Below are positions 38,839 through 48,442 of a DNA stretch of 64,000 nt, piece after piece. The DNA is from Methylobacterium amylolyticum (GTDB lineage Bacteria > Pseudomonadota > Alphaproteobacteria > Rhizobiales > Beijerinckiaceae), in contig NZ_JAUYZI010000021.1 in the NCBI RefSeq assembly GCF_030700245.1, positions 1 through 64,000 on the forward strand. Reading direction: 5' to 3'. Under the pieces are notes generated by a model. The model saw only the letters and a program-made list of their open reading frames with translations, was not told where the DNA came from and searched no databases. Both the position numbers and the translations under genes were made by a program. Numbering within the stretch: the first letter of the stretch is position 1; each line of letters opens with the position of its first letter.

Positions 38839-40173
38839 ATGCCCGACGCGATGTGGTCGACCGGCCTCGGACTCACCGCCGTCGTCGTGCTCGTCCTGGC
38901 CAACGGGTTCTTCGTGGCCGCCGAGTTCGCGCTGGTGTCCGTGCGCCGCAGCCGCGTCGCCGAGCTCGTCGCCAAGAAGCGCCTCAACGCCCGGGCGCTC
39001 CAGCGGGCGACCGACCAGCTCGATTCCTACCTCGCCGCGACCCAGCTCGGCATCACCCTCGCCTCGCTCGCGCTCGGCTGGATCGGCGAGCCCGCCCTCG
39101 CGCACCTGATCGCGCCGGCCCTGGCGTGGCTGCCGGGCTCGCTCGGGGCGGCGACCGCCCACACGATCGCGGTCGCCGTCGCCTTCGTGATCATCACGGC
39201 CCTGCACATCGTCCTGGGCGAGCTCGCGCCCAAGAGCCTCGCCCTCCAGCGCAGCGAGCGGACCGCGCTCGCGGTGGTGCGGCCGCTCGGCCTGTTCCTG
39301 TTCCTGTTCCGGCCGGCGATCCTCGTCCTCAACGGGCTCGGCAACGGCCTGCTGCGCCTGATCGGCCTGCGCCCGGGCCACGGCGAGGGGGCCCAGCACT
39401 CCACCGCCGAGCTGAACCTGCTGGTCCAGGCGAGCCAGGAGGCCGGCCTGATCAAGGAGGCGCAGCAGGAGGCGGTCGAGCGGATCTTCGCGATCGGCGA
39501 GCGCCGGGTGCGGGACATCATGACGCCGCGCCACAGCGTCGAGTGGATCGATCTGGACGACGAGCCGGCGGCCGCCCGCGCGAAGATCCGCGCCTGCGAC
39601 CACGCCCGGCTGGTGGTGAGCCGGGGCATGATCGACGAGCTGGTCGGCGTCGTGGCCAAGCAGGACCTGCTCAACCAGATCCTCGACGGCGACGGGCTCG
39701 ACGTGGCGGCCTCGATGCAGCCGCCCACCGTCGTGCACGAGGGGCTGTCGATCCTCGGGCTGCTGGAGATCTTCCAGCGCGAATCCGTGCGGCTGGCCGC
39801 GGTCGTGGACGAGTACGGGAGCCTGGAGGGCATCGTCACGCCCACCGACCTCTTGGAGGCCATCGCCGGCGAGATCCCGGAGGCGGGGGAGAGCCCCTCG
39901 GTGATCGCCGGCCCGGACGGGTCGCTCTCGTTCGACGGCATGATGCCGGCCGCCGAAGGCCTCGCCCGCCTGGGGATCGTCCACGAGAGCGACGACTTCG
40001 CCACCATGGCCGGCTTCGTGATCTTTCACGTCGGGCGGATCCCGGTGGTGGGGGACGGCTTTGATGCCCAGGGCTGGCACGTCGAGGTGACCGAGATGGC
40101 CGGACGCCGCGTCGCCCGGGTGCTGGCCAGCCCCGCCGGGGAGGCCCGCCCGGCGGAACAGGGAAGCCGTTAG
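38839..40173 (+). CDS. CNNM/CorC-type transporter (hemolysin family, DUF21 + CBS)
   Basis: 444 aa. An N-terminal DUF21 membrane domain (NGFFVAAEFALVSVRRSRV, LGITLASLALGWIGEP, IVLGELAPKSLALQ) precedes a CBS pair (RRVRDIMTPRHSVEWIDLDD... VVDEYGSLEGIVTPTDLLEAI) and a C-terminal CorC_HlyC domain. Proteins of this type move or sense Mg/Co, or act in membrane repair. The start ATG at 38839 has GGGGAGAAGCGAG upstream. A small membrane gene follows after 9 bases. Confidence 0.9.
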   Translation: MPDAMWSTGLGLTAVVVLVLANGFFVAAEFALVSVRRSRVAELVAKKRLNARALQRATDQLDSYLAATQLGITLASLALGWIGEPALAHLIAPALAWLPGSLGAATAHTIAVAVAFVIITALHIVLGELAPKSLALQRSERTALAVVRPLGLFLFLFRPAILVLNGLGNGLLRLIGLRPGHGEGAQHSTAELNLLVQASQEAGLIKEAQQEAVERIFAIGERRVRDIMTPRHSVEWIDLDDEPAAARAKIRACDHARLVVSRGMIDELVGVVAKQDLLNQILDGDGLDVAASMQPPTVVHEGLSILGLLEIFQRESVRLAAVVDEYGSLEGIVTPTDLLEAIAGEIPEAGESPSVIAGPDGSLSFDGMMPAAEGLARLGIVHESDDFATMAGFVIFHVGRIPVVGDGFDAQGWHVEVTEMAGRRVARVLASPAGEARPAEQGSR

Positions 40174-40182
40174 GATGGCCGC

Positions 40183-40386
40183 ATGAAGTTCGCCGAACCT
40201 CGCCTGTTCGCGCTCGGCCTGTCGCTGCTGGCCGTCGCCGCGGCCAGCCTCCTCGAAGGCGTGCTCGGCCTCGACATCTCCGAGACGGCGGTGTTCGTCG
40301 CCGCCCTCGCCGCGTTCCTCGGCGTCTGCGTCCTCGCGCGGATCCTGGACCGGCTCGCGGGGCGCAAGGTCGGAACCGACGTCTAG
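40183..40386 (+). CDS. Small two-span membrane protein (67 aa)
   Basis: Two hydrophobic stretches (FALGLSLLAVAAASLLEGVLGL and VFVAALAAFLGVCVLARIL) joined by a short acidic turn, then a basic tail. It lies 9 bases after the CNNM/CorC gene and is probably in the same transcript, so it could be an accessory subunit. I do not recognise a family. Confidence 0.6.
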   Translation: MKFAEPRLFALGLSLLAVAAASLLEGVLGLDISETAVFVAALAAFLGVCVLARILDRLAGRKVGTDV

Positions 40387-40624
40387 GGTCGGGCGCGACC
40401 GTTCGTGGGCTTCACCGGCGCTCCGCGCGGTCGGATCGCCCGCATCGACAGACATCTCGGCGCGGTGTCGCGGCTGCCGGCCGACGCCGCCTGAGCGGGT
40501 TTCGCAAGAGTGGCCGTCGGTTGCGCGACGACGATCTCCGCCCGAACACGAACTCAGAGGCGCTATCGACCGCGCTGCCGCGGTGCAGGACGGTGCGGCG
40601 TCCGGATCGACTGATCCCGTCCGC

Positions 40625-40740
40625 CCCCTCATCCTGAGGCGCCGGAGCGAAGCGGAGGCCTCGAAGGAGCCCTCCAGCCGGCCGCGCGATCCCTGGAGCC
40701 CTCCTTCGAGGCCCGCTGCGCGGGCACCTCAGGATGAGGG
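40625..40740. repeat. Rhizobiales-type palindrome, copy 2
   Basis: Ends CCTCATCCTGAGG and CCTCAGGATGAGG, with CCTCGAAGGAGCCCTCCAG inside. It sits in a 523-base gap (40387-40909) in which nothing else was recognised. Confidence 0.85.
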
Positions 40741-40909
40741 CGCGCTTGGGAGATGGCGAGAAGGCTTCGACCCTCACGCACTGCCGTGCCGCGCTGCAAG
40801 GCGACCGGGCGCGGCGCTCGTGCCGAATCAACCGGCCGGACAGTGTGCGTCCCTCGGATCGCCCCACCCGCCCGATGGCTCAGCCGACGGGCGTGCCCGC
40901 GGGGCCGGC

Positions 40910-41134
40910 TCAGCGCGCCGCCGACGGCGGATAGGTGGCGAGGTGGCGGGCGCGCTCCCAGAGGTCGATCCCGTAGCCGTTCACCAGCCGCGCGGCGATC
41001 GCCTTGGCCTCGTCGTCGCTCCGGGCCTCGATGACCTCCGCCCTCTGCACGGTGCCGTCCCGCCCGAGGTGGAACGCCCTGTAGACGCGCGGTCCCGGCT
41101 GCGGCGCGTCGATGCTGGTGAGTGGATCGGACAT
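40910..41134 (-). CDS. Hypothetical protein (74 aa)
   Basis: A small soluble protein: after a short leader it reads RVYRAFHLGRDGTVQRAEVIEARSDDEAKAIAARLVNGYGIDLWERARHLATYPP. That resembles small alphaproteobacterial proteins with a two-strand plus helix layout (strand, acidic turn, helix with AKAIA, then a strand holding the IDLWERAR segment). The ATG at 41132-41134 is chosen; an upstream ATG at 41218 adds unconserved residues. Function unknown. Confidence 0.6.
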   Translation of the reverse strand: MSDPLTSIDAPQPGPRVYRAFHLGRDGTVQRAEVIEARSDDEAKAIAARLVNGYGIDLWERARHLATYPPSAAR

Positions 41135-42168
41135 CGCGCCCCTGCTGATCGGGCGTTGCCCCGTGCCGGCGTCACCATGGCCGCTCCGCGGCGGCGCGAC
41201 GTTGATCTGCATCAGCATGCCGGGCGCCGCGTCCCCCCCGCCGTGCGGGCGGCAGAACCTTACCCCGGCGGCAGGGTTGTCGTGTCACCCGGCCGGCTCG
41301 GCGCGGCTCCCTGGAGACGACCCACCCCGATGCGGAGCGCGTCCGACCACCTCGACACCCGGTCCATCCGGACCGTCTCTCACGCGACGTCCGCGATCCC
41401 GTGCGAGGCCGACCTGCAACTGCCCTTCGCCGTGGCCGAGGCGCGGGGCGCGACGATGCGAGGCTGAGATGTTTCGATCCCTCTACACCCGGTTCGCCCT
41501 GGCGATGATCTGCGACCTGTCGGCCCGGCCGCGGGCCGGGTCCCGGACGGCGCCGTAGGGGCCGCGGGCCGCGCGAGGCGGCGGACGCCGACCGATCAAG
41601 ACAGTATTTGTCCCGGGAATGCGTTCGCGCTGTCTTGGCGCCAGGGCTCCGAACTCGGGTTAACGCCGGGCCACCTCCGCTGCGATCCACCACCACCGTC
41701 ATTCCGGGGCCGCGCAGCGGAGCCCGGACCCGAAGGGGCACGCCGGAGGCGGGCAATCCAGAGCCACAGGGCGTGCCGGGCATGGCTGTCGTCGGCGGCT
41801 CTGGATCCCGGGCTCGCCTCCGGCGCCCCGGGATGACGGCGTGCGTGTCAGAACCGGCGACAGACACGCTGCGGCTGTGTCGCGATCATCCGAGTTCGGA
41901 GCCCTGGATCCGGCGCGACGCGCTTTGACCCGCATCGGCCCCCGGGTATAACGCGCGGCCCGTGTCGGGCTCAGGTTGGGATCGACGGGCCGGCGGGCGG
42001 ACGGGAGGCGGTCGCGGCGGCGCACGGCCTCGGATCCTCGGATCGCGCTGAGAGTCGGAACGCAGGAAAGTGGATGATGCCGGTCCCGCCACCCTCCCGT
42101 CGCCCGGGTGCGCTCACCGCGATGGCCCCGTCCTCCCGTCTCCGCGATCGTAGATCCTAAGCCCGGGC
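41135..42168. other. Gene-poor stretch
   Basis: About 1 kb without a supported gene. Two very short plus-strand frames follow one another (41330-41467, 45 codons; 41469-41558, 29 codons), each with a weak start signal and no family signal. A palindromic repeat occupies 41697-41838. The rest shows nothing beyond what may be the promoter of the gene at 42169. Confidence 0.4.
41697..41838. repeat. Palindromic element bounded by CGTCATTCCGGGGC / GCCCCGGGATGACG
   Basis: Imperfect inverted repeat with further matching inner arms (AGCCCGGACCCG near 41720, CCAGAGCC near 41758, GGCTCTGG near 41796 and CCCGGGCTCGC near 41808). The form is typical of interspersed palindromes in Rhizobiales genomes. Single copy in this window. 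Confidence 0.75.
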
Positions 42169-43215
42169 ATGCGCTTCTTCATCACGTATGACAACAGTCA
42201 CGCGATCTGCGGTTGGATCGTCCCGGACAACCCCCTCGCGATCAGCCGCGTGGCCGTGTCCGTCGAGGGGAAACGCATCGCGGAGGTGGAAGCGCAGCAC
42301 ATCGATCCCGTCTTCAAGCAGAGCGGCCTGCACTCGACCGGCCAGTGCACGTTCATCATCACGGCGGCCGACATCCCGCAGATCGCCGACCTCACCCACC
42401 TGGAACTCTACGACGCGGACACCAACGTGCTGGTCTATCGCCGGGCGCCGCGGGAGGGCACGGTGGAGCAGCGGGTGATGCTGATCAACACCGGCATCGA
42501 GCCCGAGACGACCCTGCAGACGGCGCTGTTCCCGCACTTCCACATGTCCCACTTCGGCATCCACCGGATGTCCGACGAGATCCTGACCAGCATCCTCACG
42601 AACCGGACCGAGCCCTCGCTCCTGCTCTCGGGCGCGATCGTCGTACCCCGCTACGAGGATCAGATGACGCCCGACCTGATGCTGACCGGCATCCTGTTGC
42701 AGGAGCCGCACGTCGAGCTCGCCACCCGGATGCTGTGGCTGAAGGCCCGGGCGGAGGAGGCCGCCGATCCGGCCCGGCGCTGGCGGCTCGGCCGGCTCGC
42801 CGACGCGGCGACCTTCGCGCAGGACTACGACCTCACCGACCTGAAGAGCCTCAGGCGCTATTTCCGGATGCTGCCCGAGCCGGCCTACCACCTGCTGTAC
42901 AATCCGCTGACCCGTCTGCTCGGCACCCGCATGCCCGACGACCGCCTCCACCCGGGGAATTCCATCGCCGCGATCGAGGTCCTGGCCCGGGTCGGCATCG
43001 TCGGCCACAGGACGCGTTTCGACGCCTTCGCCCAGACGCTGTTCGACCGGTTGGAGCTCGATCGGCCGATCCCGGCGATGCCCGAGCCCTCCGCCGAGGC
43101 CCGGGCGCTCGCCGAGCGGCTGCGGGCCGTGCGGCCCGTCGACGAGATGCTGGTCTTCGACATCGCCATGTCCGACGCGGTCAAGGACTCGATCGACAAG
43201 AGCTGGCACCATTAA
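42169..43215 (+). CDS. Hypothetical protein (348 aa)
   Basis: A soluble protein without signal peptide. The N-terminal 110 residues look beta-rich (MRFFITYDNSHAICGWIVPDN..., LTHLELYDADTNVLVYRR). The middle is helical with LFPHFHMSHFGIHRMSDEILTSIL, and the C-terminal third (RRYFRMLPEPAYHLLYNPLTRLLGTR...) is helical. The size, clean codon use and a start at the expected distance argue for a real gene. I do not recognise the family, and its neighbours do not explain it. Confidence 0.75.
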   Translation: MRFFITYDNSHAICGWIVPDNPLAISRVAVSVEGKRIAEVEAQHIDPVFKQSGLHSTGQCTFIITAADIPQIADLTHLELYDADTNVLVYRRAPREGTVEQRVMLINTGIEPETTLQTALFPHFHMSHFGIHRMSDEILTSILTNRTEPSLLLSGAIVVPRYEDQMTPDLMLTGILLQEPHVELATRMLWLKARAEEAADPARRWRLGRLADAATFAQDYDLTDLKSLRRYFRMLPEPAYHLLYNPLTRLLGTRMPDDRLHPGNSIAAIEVLARVGIVGHRTRFDAFAQTLFDRLELDRPIPAMPEPSAEARALAERLRAVRPVDEMLVFDIAMSDAVKDSIDKSWHH

Positions 43216-43302
43216 GCAGGTTTCGCCGAACTGGTCGCCGGTTCGGCGAACAAAGAGCGCGTCGAGGCAGAGGCATAGAGCCGAGCCCGATTGCTACGCG
43301 CA
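43216..43302. repeat. Interspersed repeat element A, copy 2
   Basis: Shares GCCGGTTCGGCGAA, AGAGCGCGTC, ATAGAGCCGAGC and CGATTGC with the element at 13124. It abuts the Rhizobiales palindrome at 43347; together they fill the 324-base gap before cysQ. Confidence 0.55.
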
Positions 43303-43346
43303 CGGTCCACGACAGTTCAGAGTTTGCGTCGGCCGATCCCGCCCGC

Positions 43347-43462
43347 CCCCTCATCCTGAGGCGCCGGAGCGTAGCGGAGGCCTCGAAGGAGCCCTCCAGC
43401 CGGCCGCGCGATCCCTGGAGGTCTCCTTCGAGGCCCGCTCTCGCGGGCACCTCAGGATGAGG
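43347..43462. repeat. Rhizobiales-type palindrome, copy 3
   Basis: Same arms as the copies at 7714, 40625 and 52265. About 45 bases upstream it also shares ACGGTCCACGACAGTT and GTTTGCGTCGGCCGATCCC with copy 4, so those two copies are longer composite elements. Confidence 0.85.
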
Positions 43463-43539
43463 TGGAGGATTGGAAACGCCCCGCGGCGCGCCGTCTGGTG
43501 TCCCGTGTTCGACTTGATCGGGCGCGGCGCGCCCGCGGG

Positions 43540-44439
43540 TCACGGCTTGGCGGGGGGACTCTCCGCCGCGCGGACGGCGCCCCCGGCGAGCACCCCCGCC
43601 GGGGCGGAGGCCGGCCGCCGCTTCGGCAGGGCGAGGCGGCCGGCGAGGCCCGGGTCTCCGAGGGCGGCGAACGGGCCGTTGCGGTAGCCCTCGGCGAAGC
43701 GGCCGTAGCGGATCGGCCCGCCGCCCGGCGCCACCACGCAGCCCCCCGCCGCCGCGACGAGGTGGTCCCCCGCCGCCGTGTCCCACTCCATGGTCGGGCC
43801 GCAGCGCACGTAGACGTCCGCCTCGCCCGCGGCGATCAGGCCGAACTTGAGAGCCGAGCCGACCGCCCGCGTCTCGGCCACCGGCAGGGCGGCGAGGCAG
43901 GTCGCGGTCTCGGGGTCGCCGTGCCGGCGGCTGCCGAGGGCGACGAGGCCGGCCGTCGGCGCGGCCCGCGCCCGCACCGCCCGGCCCGGGCCCGGCCGCC
44001 CACCCGTGACGGCGGCCTCGACGGCCGCGGCGCCGGCCCACCACACCCGCCCGATCCCCGGGGCGGCGAGGGCGGCGGCGACCGGGCGGTCGCCCGCGAT
44101 CAGCGCGATGTTGACGGAGTAGTCCGGCGTCCCGGCGAGGAAGTCGCGGGTGCCGTCCAGCGGATCGACGAGGAAGAAGCAGGCGCTCGCGGGCGCGTCG
44201 TGGCGGGTCTCCTCGGCCACGACCGCGAGGCCGGGGAAGCGCCCGGCGAGCGCCCCCAGGATCAGGTGCTCGGCTTCGAGGTCGGCCGCGCTCGACGGCG
44301 AGCCGTCCGGCTTCAGGGCGTGGGGGCAGGGGCCGCGGTGGTAGCGGCGCAGGATCTCCCCGGCGGCGCAGGCGATCTCGGCGAGCGCCGCGGCGACCGC
44401 CCCGCGCTCCGCCTCCGAGAATGCCGCCGCGCCCGTCAT
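43540..44439 (-). CDS. cysQ: 3'(2'),5'-bisphosphate nucleotidase, inositol monophosphatase family
   Basis: Probably dephosphorylates PAP, a by-product of sulfate assimilation. Family motifs: SPSSAADLEAEHLIL, the metal site VVAEETRHD, the hallmark DPLDGTRDFLAG and the C-terminal WDTAAGDHLVAAAGG. About 299 aa; the ATG at 44437-44439 has GGAGGGATC upstream. CysQ is favoured over a plain inositol monophosphatase by overall match; this is not certain. It is divergent from chpT. Confidence 0.85.
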   Translation of the reverse strand: MTGAAAFSEAERGAVAAALAEIACAAGEILRRYHRGPCPHALKPDGSPSSAADLEAEHLILGALAGRFPGLAVVAEETRHDAPASACFFLVDPLDGTRDFLAGTPDYSVNIALIAGDRPVAAALAAPGIGRVWWAGAAAVEAAVTGGRPGPGRAVRARAAPTAGLVALGSRRHGDPETATCLAALPVAETRAVGSALKFGLIAAGEADVYVRCGPTMEWDTAAGDHLVAAAGGCVVAPGGGPIRYGRFAEGYRNGPFAALGDPGLAGRLALPKRRPASAPAGVLAGGAVRAAESPPAKP

Positions 44440-44677
44440 GATCCCTCCGGCCGCCCTGCATGCCCGAGGCGCGGCCGGTTGTCGATCCGGCGCCGGGCGA
44501 AGGATCGGGTTAACGCTTTGCAAAGGCGGCCGTGGCGTCTATCCGTGCGGGCCGGCCGCGCGCCCCGGCCTGCCCCGCCTCTCCCGCCGGCCGGGGCAGC
44601 CCCGGGCGTCGCGCCGGACCGTCGGGCGCCGCCGGAGGCGGCCCGCCCCGCCCGAGACCCCCGCTCCGGAGCACGCC

Positions 44678-45406
44678 ATGCCCACCCTGACCCTCGACGG
44701 CCTCGACCTCGCGGCCCTGCTCTGCTCCCGCGTCTGCCACGACGTGATCAGCCCGGTCGGCGCGATCGTGAACGGGCTGGAGGTGCTGGAGGACGATCAG
44801 GACGAGTCGATGCGGGAATTCGCGCTCGAACTGATCGGCAAGAGCGCCCGGCAGGCCTCGGCCCGGCTGAAATTCGCCCGCATCGCCTACGGCGCGGCGG
44901 GTTCGGCCGGCGCCTCGATCGACCTCGCCGACGCCGAGAGCGTCGCCAAGGGCATGTTCGCCGACGAGAAGACCAAGCTGGAGTGGAGCGCCCCCCAGGC
45001 TCTGTTCCCGAAGAACAAGGTCAAGCTGCTGCTCAACCTCGTGATGATCGCCACCTCCGCGATCCCGCGCGGCGGCCTGATCACCGTGGCGGTGACCGGC
45101 GACGGCGAGGCGCCGACCCTGACCCTGAAGGCCAAGGGCCCGCACGCCCGCATCCCCGCCCATGTCGAGGACCTGATGGCGGGCGCGCCCGAGAGCGGCA
45201 CCGTCGATGCCCACGGCATCCTGCCCTTCTACGCCGGGCTGGTGGCGCGGGCCGCCGTCATGGCGGTGCGCTTCACGATCGAGGGCGACGAGGTCACGAT
45301 CCTCGCCGAGCCCGCCAAGTCCGCTGATCCCGAGGCCGCCGATCCCGAGGCCGCGGTCGCCGCCGACGTCGTCGCCGCGGACGAGGCCGGCCCCGCCCTG
45401 GCCTGA
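44678..45406 (+). CDS. chpT: Histidine phosphotransferase ChpT
   Basis: Passes phosphate from CckA to the master regulators CtrA and CpdR in the alphaproteobacterial cell-cycle pathway. The acceptor His is in LLCSRVCHDVISPVGAIVNGLEVLEDD; a degenerate ATPase-like domain follows (NKVKLLLNLVMIATSAIPRGG). 242 aa with an Ala/Glu-rich tail longer than usual. The start at ATG 44678 is the first near the conserved N-terminus. Confidence 0.88.
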   Translation: MPTLTLDGLDLAALLCSRVCHDVISPVGAIVNGLEVLEDDQDESMREFALELIGKSARQASARLKFARIAYGAAGSAGASIDLADAESVAKGMFADEKTKLEWSAPQALFPKNKVKLLLNLVMIATSAIPRGGLITVAVTGDGEAPTLTLKAKGPHARIPAHVEDLMAGAPESGTVDAHGILPFYAGLVARAAVMAVRFTIEGDEVTILAEPAKSADPEAADPEAAVAADVVAADEAGPALA

Positions 45407-45700
45407 GGATCGGCCGTCCGCGCTCCCCCCGGCGCGGAAGCCCGCGCGGGGATTGCGGGCGGGCGCGTCGACCGGACGATCGCCGGCGCCGGTCGCGGCG
45501 CCCGGATCGCGCGCTCAAACAACTGTGCGGCAGTCTATCGATACAATTGCAACCGCGAGTCGATAGTCTGTGCGCACAACCGTCGAATGGACGCGTGTTC
45601 AGAGAAAAACCGTGCCCGGCCAGCCGGCGCGAAACGCTTCCCTAACCGAGACCCGTCATGGTTCGAGCACGAGATCTTTCGTGCGTGACGAGTACCGGCG

Positions 45701-48421
45701 ATGGACGACCTGCTGCGTGAGTTCCTGACCGAGAGCGCGGAGCATCTCGACACGGTCGATGCGGAGCTGGTCAAGTTCGAGCAGGATCCCAACAACGAGA
45801 CGATCCTGCGCCACATCTTCCGGCTGGTGCACACCATCAAGGGCACCTGCGGGTTCCTCGGCCTGCCGCGCCTGGAGGCGCTCGCCCACGCTGCCGAGAC
45901 GCTGATGGGCCGGTTCCGCGACGGCATGCCGGTCTCCTCGGCGAGCGTGAGCCTGATCCTGGCGACCCTCGACCGCCTCAAGGCGATCCTGGCCGACCTG
46001 GAAGCGGCGGGCACCGAGCCCGCCGGCGGCGACGCCGACCTGATCGACGCCCTGGAGCGGATGTCGCTGGGGGAGGCGGCCCCCGCACCGGAGCCGGTTC
46101 TGCCCGAGCCGGTGGTGCGCGAGCTGAAGCCCGGCGAGGTCTCCCTCGAAGACCTGGAGGCGGCCTTCCTCGCCGCCCCCGGTCCCGACGAGGACGCGTT
46201 CGCGCCTCCTCCGGCCCCGGTGCCCGCCGCGGCCGCCCCCCGCGCCCCGGCTGCCAAGCCCGTCGCGCCCGAGGCGGCCGCCCCCAAGGCGGACGTGTCG
46301 AGATCGGACGTGTCGACACCGCAGGCCGCGCGGCCCGAGAAGGCGGAGGCGGCGCCCGCCGAGGGCGGCGAGGCCGGTCCCGTCAAGGTGCAGACGATCC
46401 GCGTCAACGTCGACACCCTCGAGCACCTGATGACGATGGTCTCGGAGCTGGTGCTGACCCGCAACCAGCTCCTGGAGATCGCCCGGCGGCACGAGGACTC
46501 CGCCTACAAGGTCCCGCTCCAGCGGCTCTCCCACGTCACCGCCGAGCTGCAGGAAGGCGTCATGAAGACGCGCATGCAGCCGATCGGCAACGCGTGGCAG
46601 AAGCTGCCGCGGGTGGTGCGCGACCTCTCGGCCGAACTCGGCAAGCAGATCGACCTCGTGATGCAGGGCGCCGAGACCGAGCTCGACCGGCAGGTGCTGG
46701 AGGTCATCAAGGACCCGCTCACCCACATGGTGCGCAACTCGGCCGACCACGGCCTCGAAGCGACCGCGGCCCGGGTCGCCGCCGGCAAGCCGGCGCGCGG
46801 CACCATCCGCCTCTCCGCCTACCACGAGGGCGGCACCATCACGATCGAGATCGCCGACGACGGCAAGGGCCTGGATCTGGCCGCCATCCGCCGCAAGGCG
46901 GTGGAGCGCAACCTCGCCAGCCAGGCCGAGGTCGAGCGGATGACCGACGCGCAGGTCGCCAAGTTCATCTTCCACGCCGGCTTCTCCACGGCGGCGGCGG
47001 TCACCTCGGTCTCGGGCCGCGGCGTCGGCATGGACGTGGTCAAGACCAACATCGAGACCATCGGCGGCATCATCGACATCGCCACCAATCCGGGGCGCGG
47101 CACGGTCTTCACGATCAAGATCCCGCTGACGCTGGCGATCGTGGCGGCGCTGATCGTGCGCGCCGGGGCGCACCGCTTCGCCCTGCCGCAGGTCGCGGTG
47201 CTGGAGCTGGTGCGGGTCGGCGCGGACGCGCAGGCGGTGGAGCGCATCAACGGCTCGCCGGTCCTGCGCCTGCGCGAGCGGCTCCTGCCGATCGTCTCGC
47301 TGACCGGGGTCCTCGGCCAGGGGAGCGGCGAGCCCGAGGCCCAGGCGGCGGGCTTCGTGGTGGTCGCCCAGGTCGGGCGCCAGCGCTTCGGCATCCTCGT
47401 CGACGAGGTCTTCCACACGGAGGAGATCGTCGTGAAGCCGATGTCGGCCAAGCTCCGCCACATCCCGCTGTTTGCCGGCAACACCATCCTCGGCGACGGC
47501 GCGGTGGTGCTGATCGTCGACCCGAACGGCGTCGCCCGCCAGGTGTCGCAGGGCGTGCAGGGCGCGGCCGCGCAGGCGGAGGCCGAGGCGGCCGAGGCCG
47601 AGGCGACGGAGGCGACCACGACGCTGCTGGTGTTCAAGGGCGGGGGCGGCGGCTTCAAGGCGGTGCCGCTGTCGCTGGTGACGCGCCTGGAGGAGATCGA
47701 CGCCTCGACCGTCGAGTGGCTCGGCGGGCGCCCCCTCGTCCAGTACCGGGGCCGGCTGATGCCGCTGGTGCCCGCCGACGAGGCCATCGCCATCCGCTCC
47801 GAGGGCCGGCAGGCGCTGGTGGTGTTCTCGGACGGCGAGCGGGCGATGGGCCTCGTGGTCGACGCCATCGTCGACATCGTCGAGGAGCGGCTCGACATCG
47901 AGATCGGCGCCGAGCGCTCGGACCTGATCGGCTCGGCGGTGCTGCGCGGGCGCGCCACCGACATCATCAACATCGCCCACTTCCTGCCCCTGGCCTACGA
48001 CGACTGGGCGCGCGGCCCGAAGCGCCCGGTGGAAACCGCGACCCTGCTGCTCGTCGACGACTCGGCCTTCTTCCGCGAGATGCTGAGCCCGGTGCTCAAG
48101 GCGGCCGGCTACCAGGTCGTCACCGCGGGCGGGGCCGACGAGGCGCTCGCCGCCCTCCAGGCCGACCCGCGCATCGCGGTGGTCGTCACCGACCTGGAGA
48201 TGCCCGGCCGCAGCGGCTTCGACCTCGTCGCGGCCATGCGCGGCGGCGACCGCCGGCTCGCGGCGCTGCCGGTGATCGGCCTGTCGGGCGCGGTCGGCGC
48301 CGAGACGGTGGAGCGGGCCCGGGCGCTGGCGATCACCGACCTCGTGGCCAAGTTCGACCGCAGCGGCCTCGTCGCCGCCCTGGCCGAGATCGGCGCCCCC
48401 GCCCTCGCGCGCGCCGCCTGA
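45701..48421 (+). CDS. cheA: Hybrid chemotaxis kinase CheA with C-terminal receiver
   Basis: 906 aa. The HPt domain (1-105) has the phospho-acceptor His44 in LVHTIKGTCGFLG. A proline/alanine linker carries no clear P2 domain. The dimerisation helices start near 230, and the ATPase has its N-box at about 341 (HMVRNSADHGLE), G1 at 386 (ADDGKGLD) and G2 near 440 (GRGVGMDVV). Two CheW-like domains follow (about 485-613 and 641-767), then a receiver (778-906) with Asp831 in VTDLEMPGRSG. The double CheW plus fused receiver is unlike E. coli CheA and suggests a phosphate sink or an alternative output. It is the first gene of cheAWYBR; no chemoreceptor gene is in the window. Confidence 0.93.
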   Translation: MDDLLREFLTESAEHLDTVDAELVKFEQDPNNETILRHIFRLVHTIKGTCGFLGLPRLEALAHAAETLMGRFRDGMPVSSASVSLILATLDRLKAILADLEAAGTEPAGGDADLIDALERMSLGEAAPAPEPVLPEPVVRELKPGEVSLEDLEAAFLAAPGPDEDAFAPPPAPVPAAAAPRAPAAKPVAPEAAAPKADVSRSDVSTPQAARPEKAEAAPAEGGEAGPVKVQTIRVNVDTLEHLMTMVSELVLTRNQLLEIARRHEDSAYKVPLQRLSHVTAELQEGVMKTRMQPIGNAWQKLPRVVRDLSAELGKQIDLVMQGAETELDRQVLEVIKDPLTHMVRNSADHGLEATAARVAAGKPARGTIRLSAYHEGGTITIEIADDGKGLDLAAIRRKAVERNLASQAEVERMTDAQVAKFIFHAGFSTAAAVTSVSGRGVGMDVVKTNIETIGGIIDIATNPGRGTVFTIKIPLTLAIVAALIVRAGAHRFALPQVAVLELVRVGADAQAVERINGSPVLRLRERLLPIVSLTGVLGQGSGEPEAQAAGFVVVAQVGRQRFGILVDEVFHTEEIVVKPMSAKLRHIPLFAGNTILGDGAVVLIVDPNGVARQVSQGVQGAAAQAEAEAAEAEATEATTTLLVFKGGGGGFKAVPLSLVTRLEEIDASTVEWLGGRPLVQYRGRLMPLVPADEAIAIRSEGRQALVVFSDGERAMGLVVDAIVDIVEERLDIEIGAERSDLIGSAVLRGRATDIINIAHFLPLAYDDWARGPKRPVETATLLLVDDSAFFREMLSPVLKAAGYQVVTAGGADEALAALQADPRIAVVVTDLEMPGRSGFDLVAAMRGGDRRLAALPVIGLSGAVGAETVERARALAITDLVAKFDRSGLVAALAEIGAPALARAA

Positions 48422-48442
48422 CGCAAGACCCGGAGAGAAGCC

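Noticed and set aside
40583-41467. 294-aa plus-strand frame
   Set aside because: Built from a palindromic repeat and the antisense of the 74-aa gene; no protein features.
41330-41558. Two tandem tiny frames (45 and 29 codons) before the 42169 gene
   Set aside because: Weak start signals, no family signal and no conserved pattern; mentioned only as content of the gap.
41608-41928. 106-aa plus-strand frame
   Set aside because: It runs through the palindromic element at 41697-41838, so it is repeat-derived.
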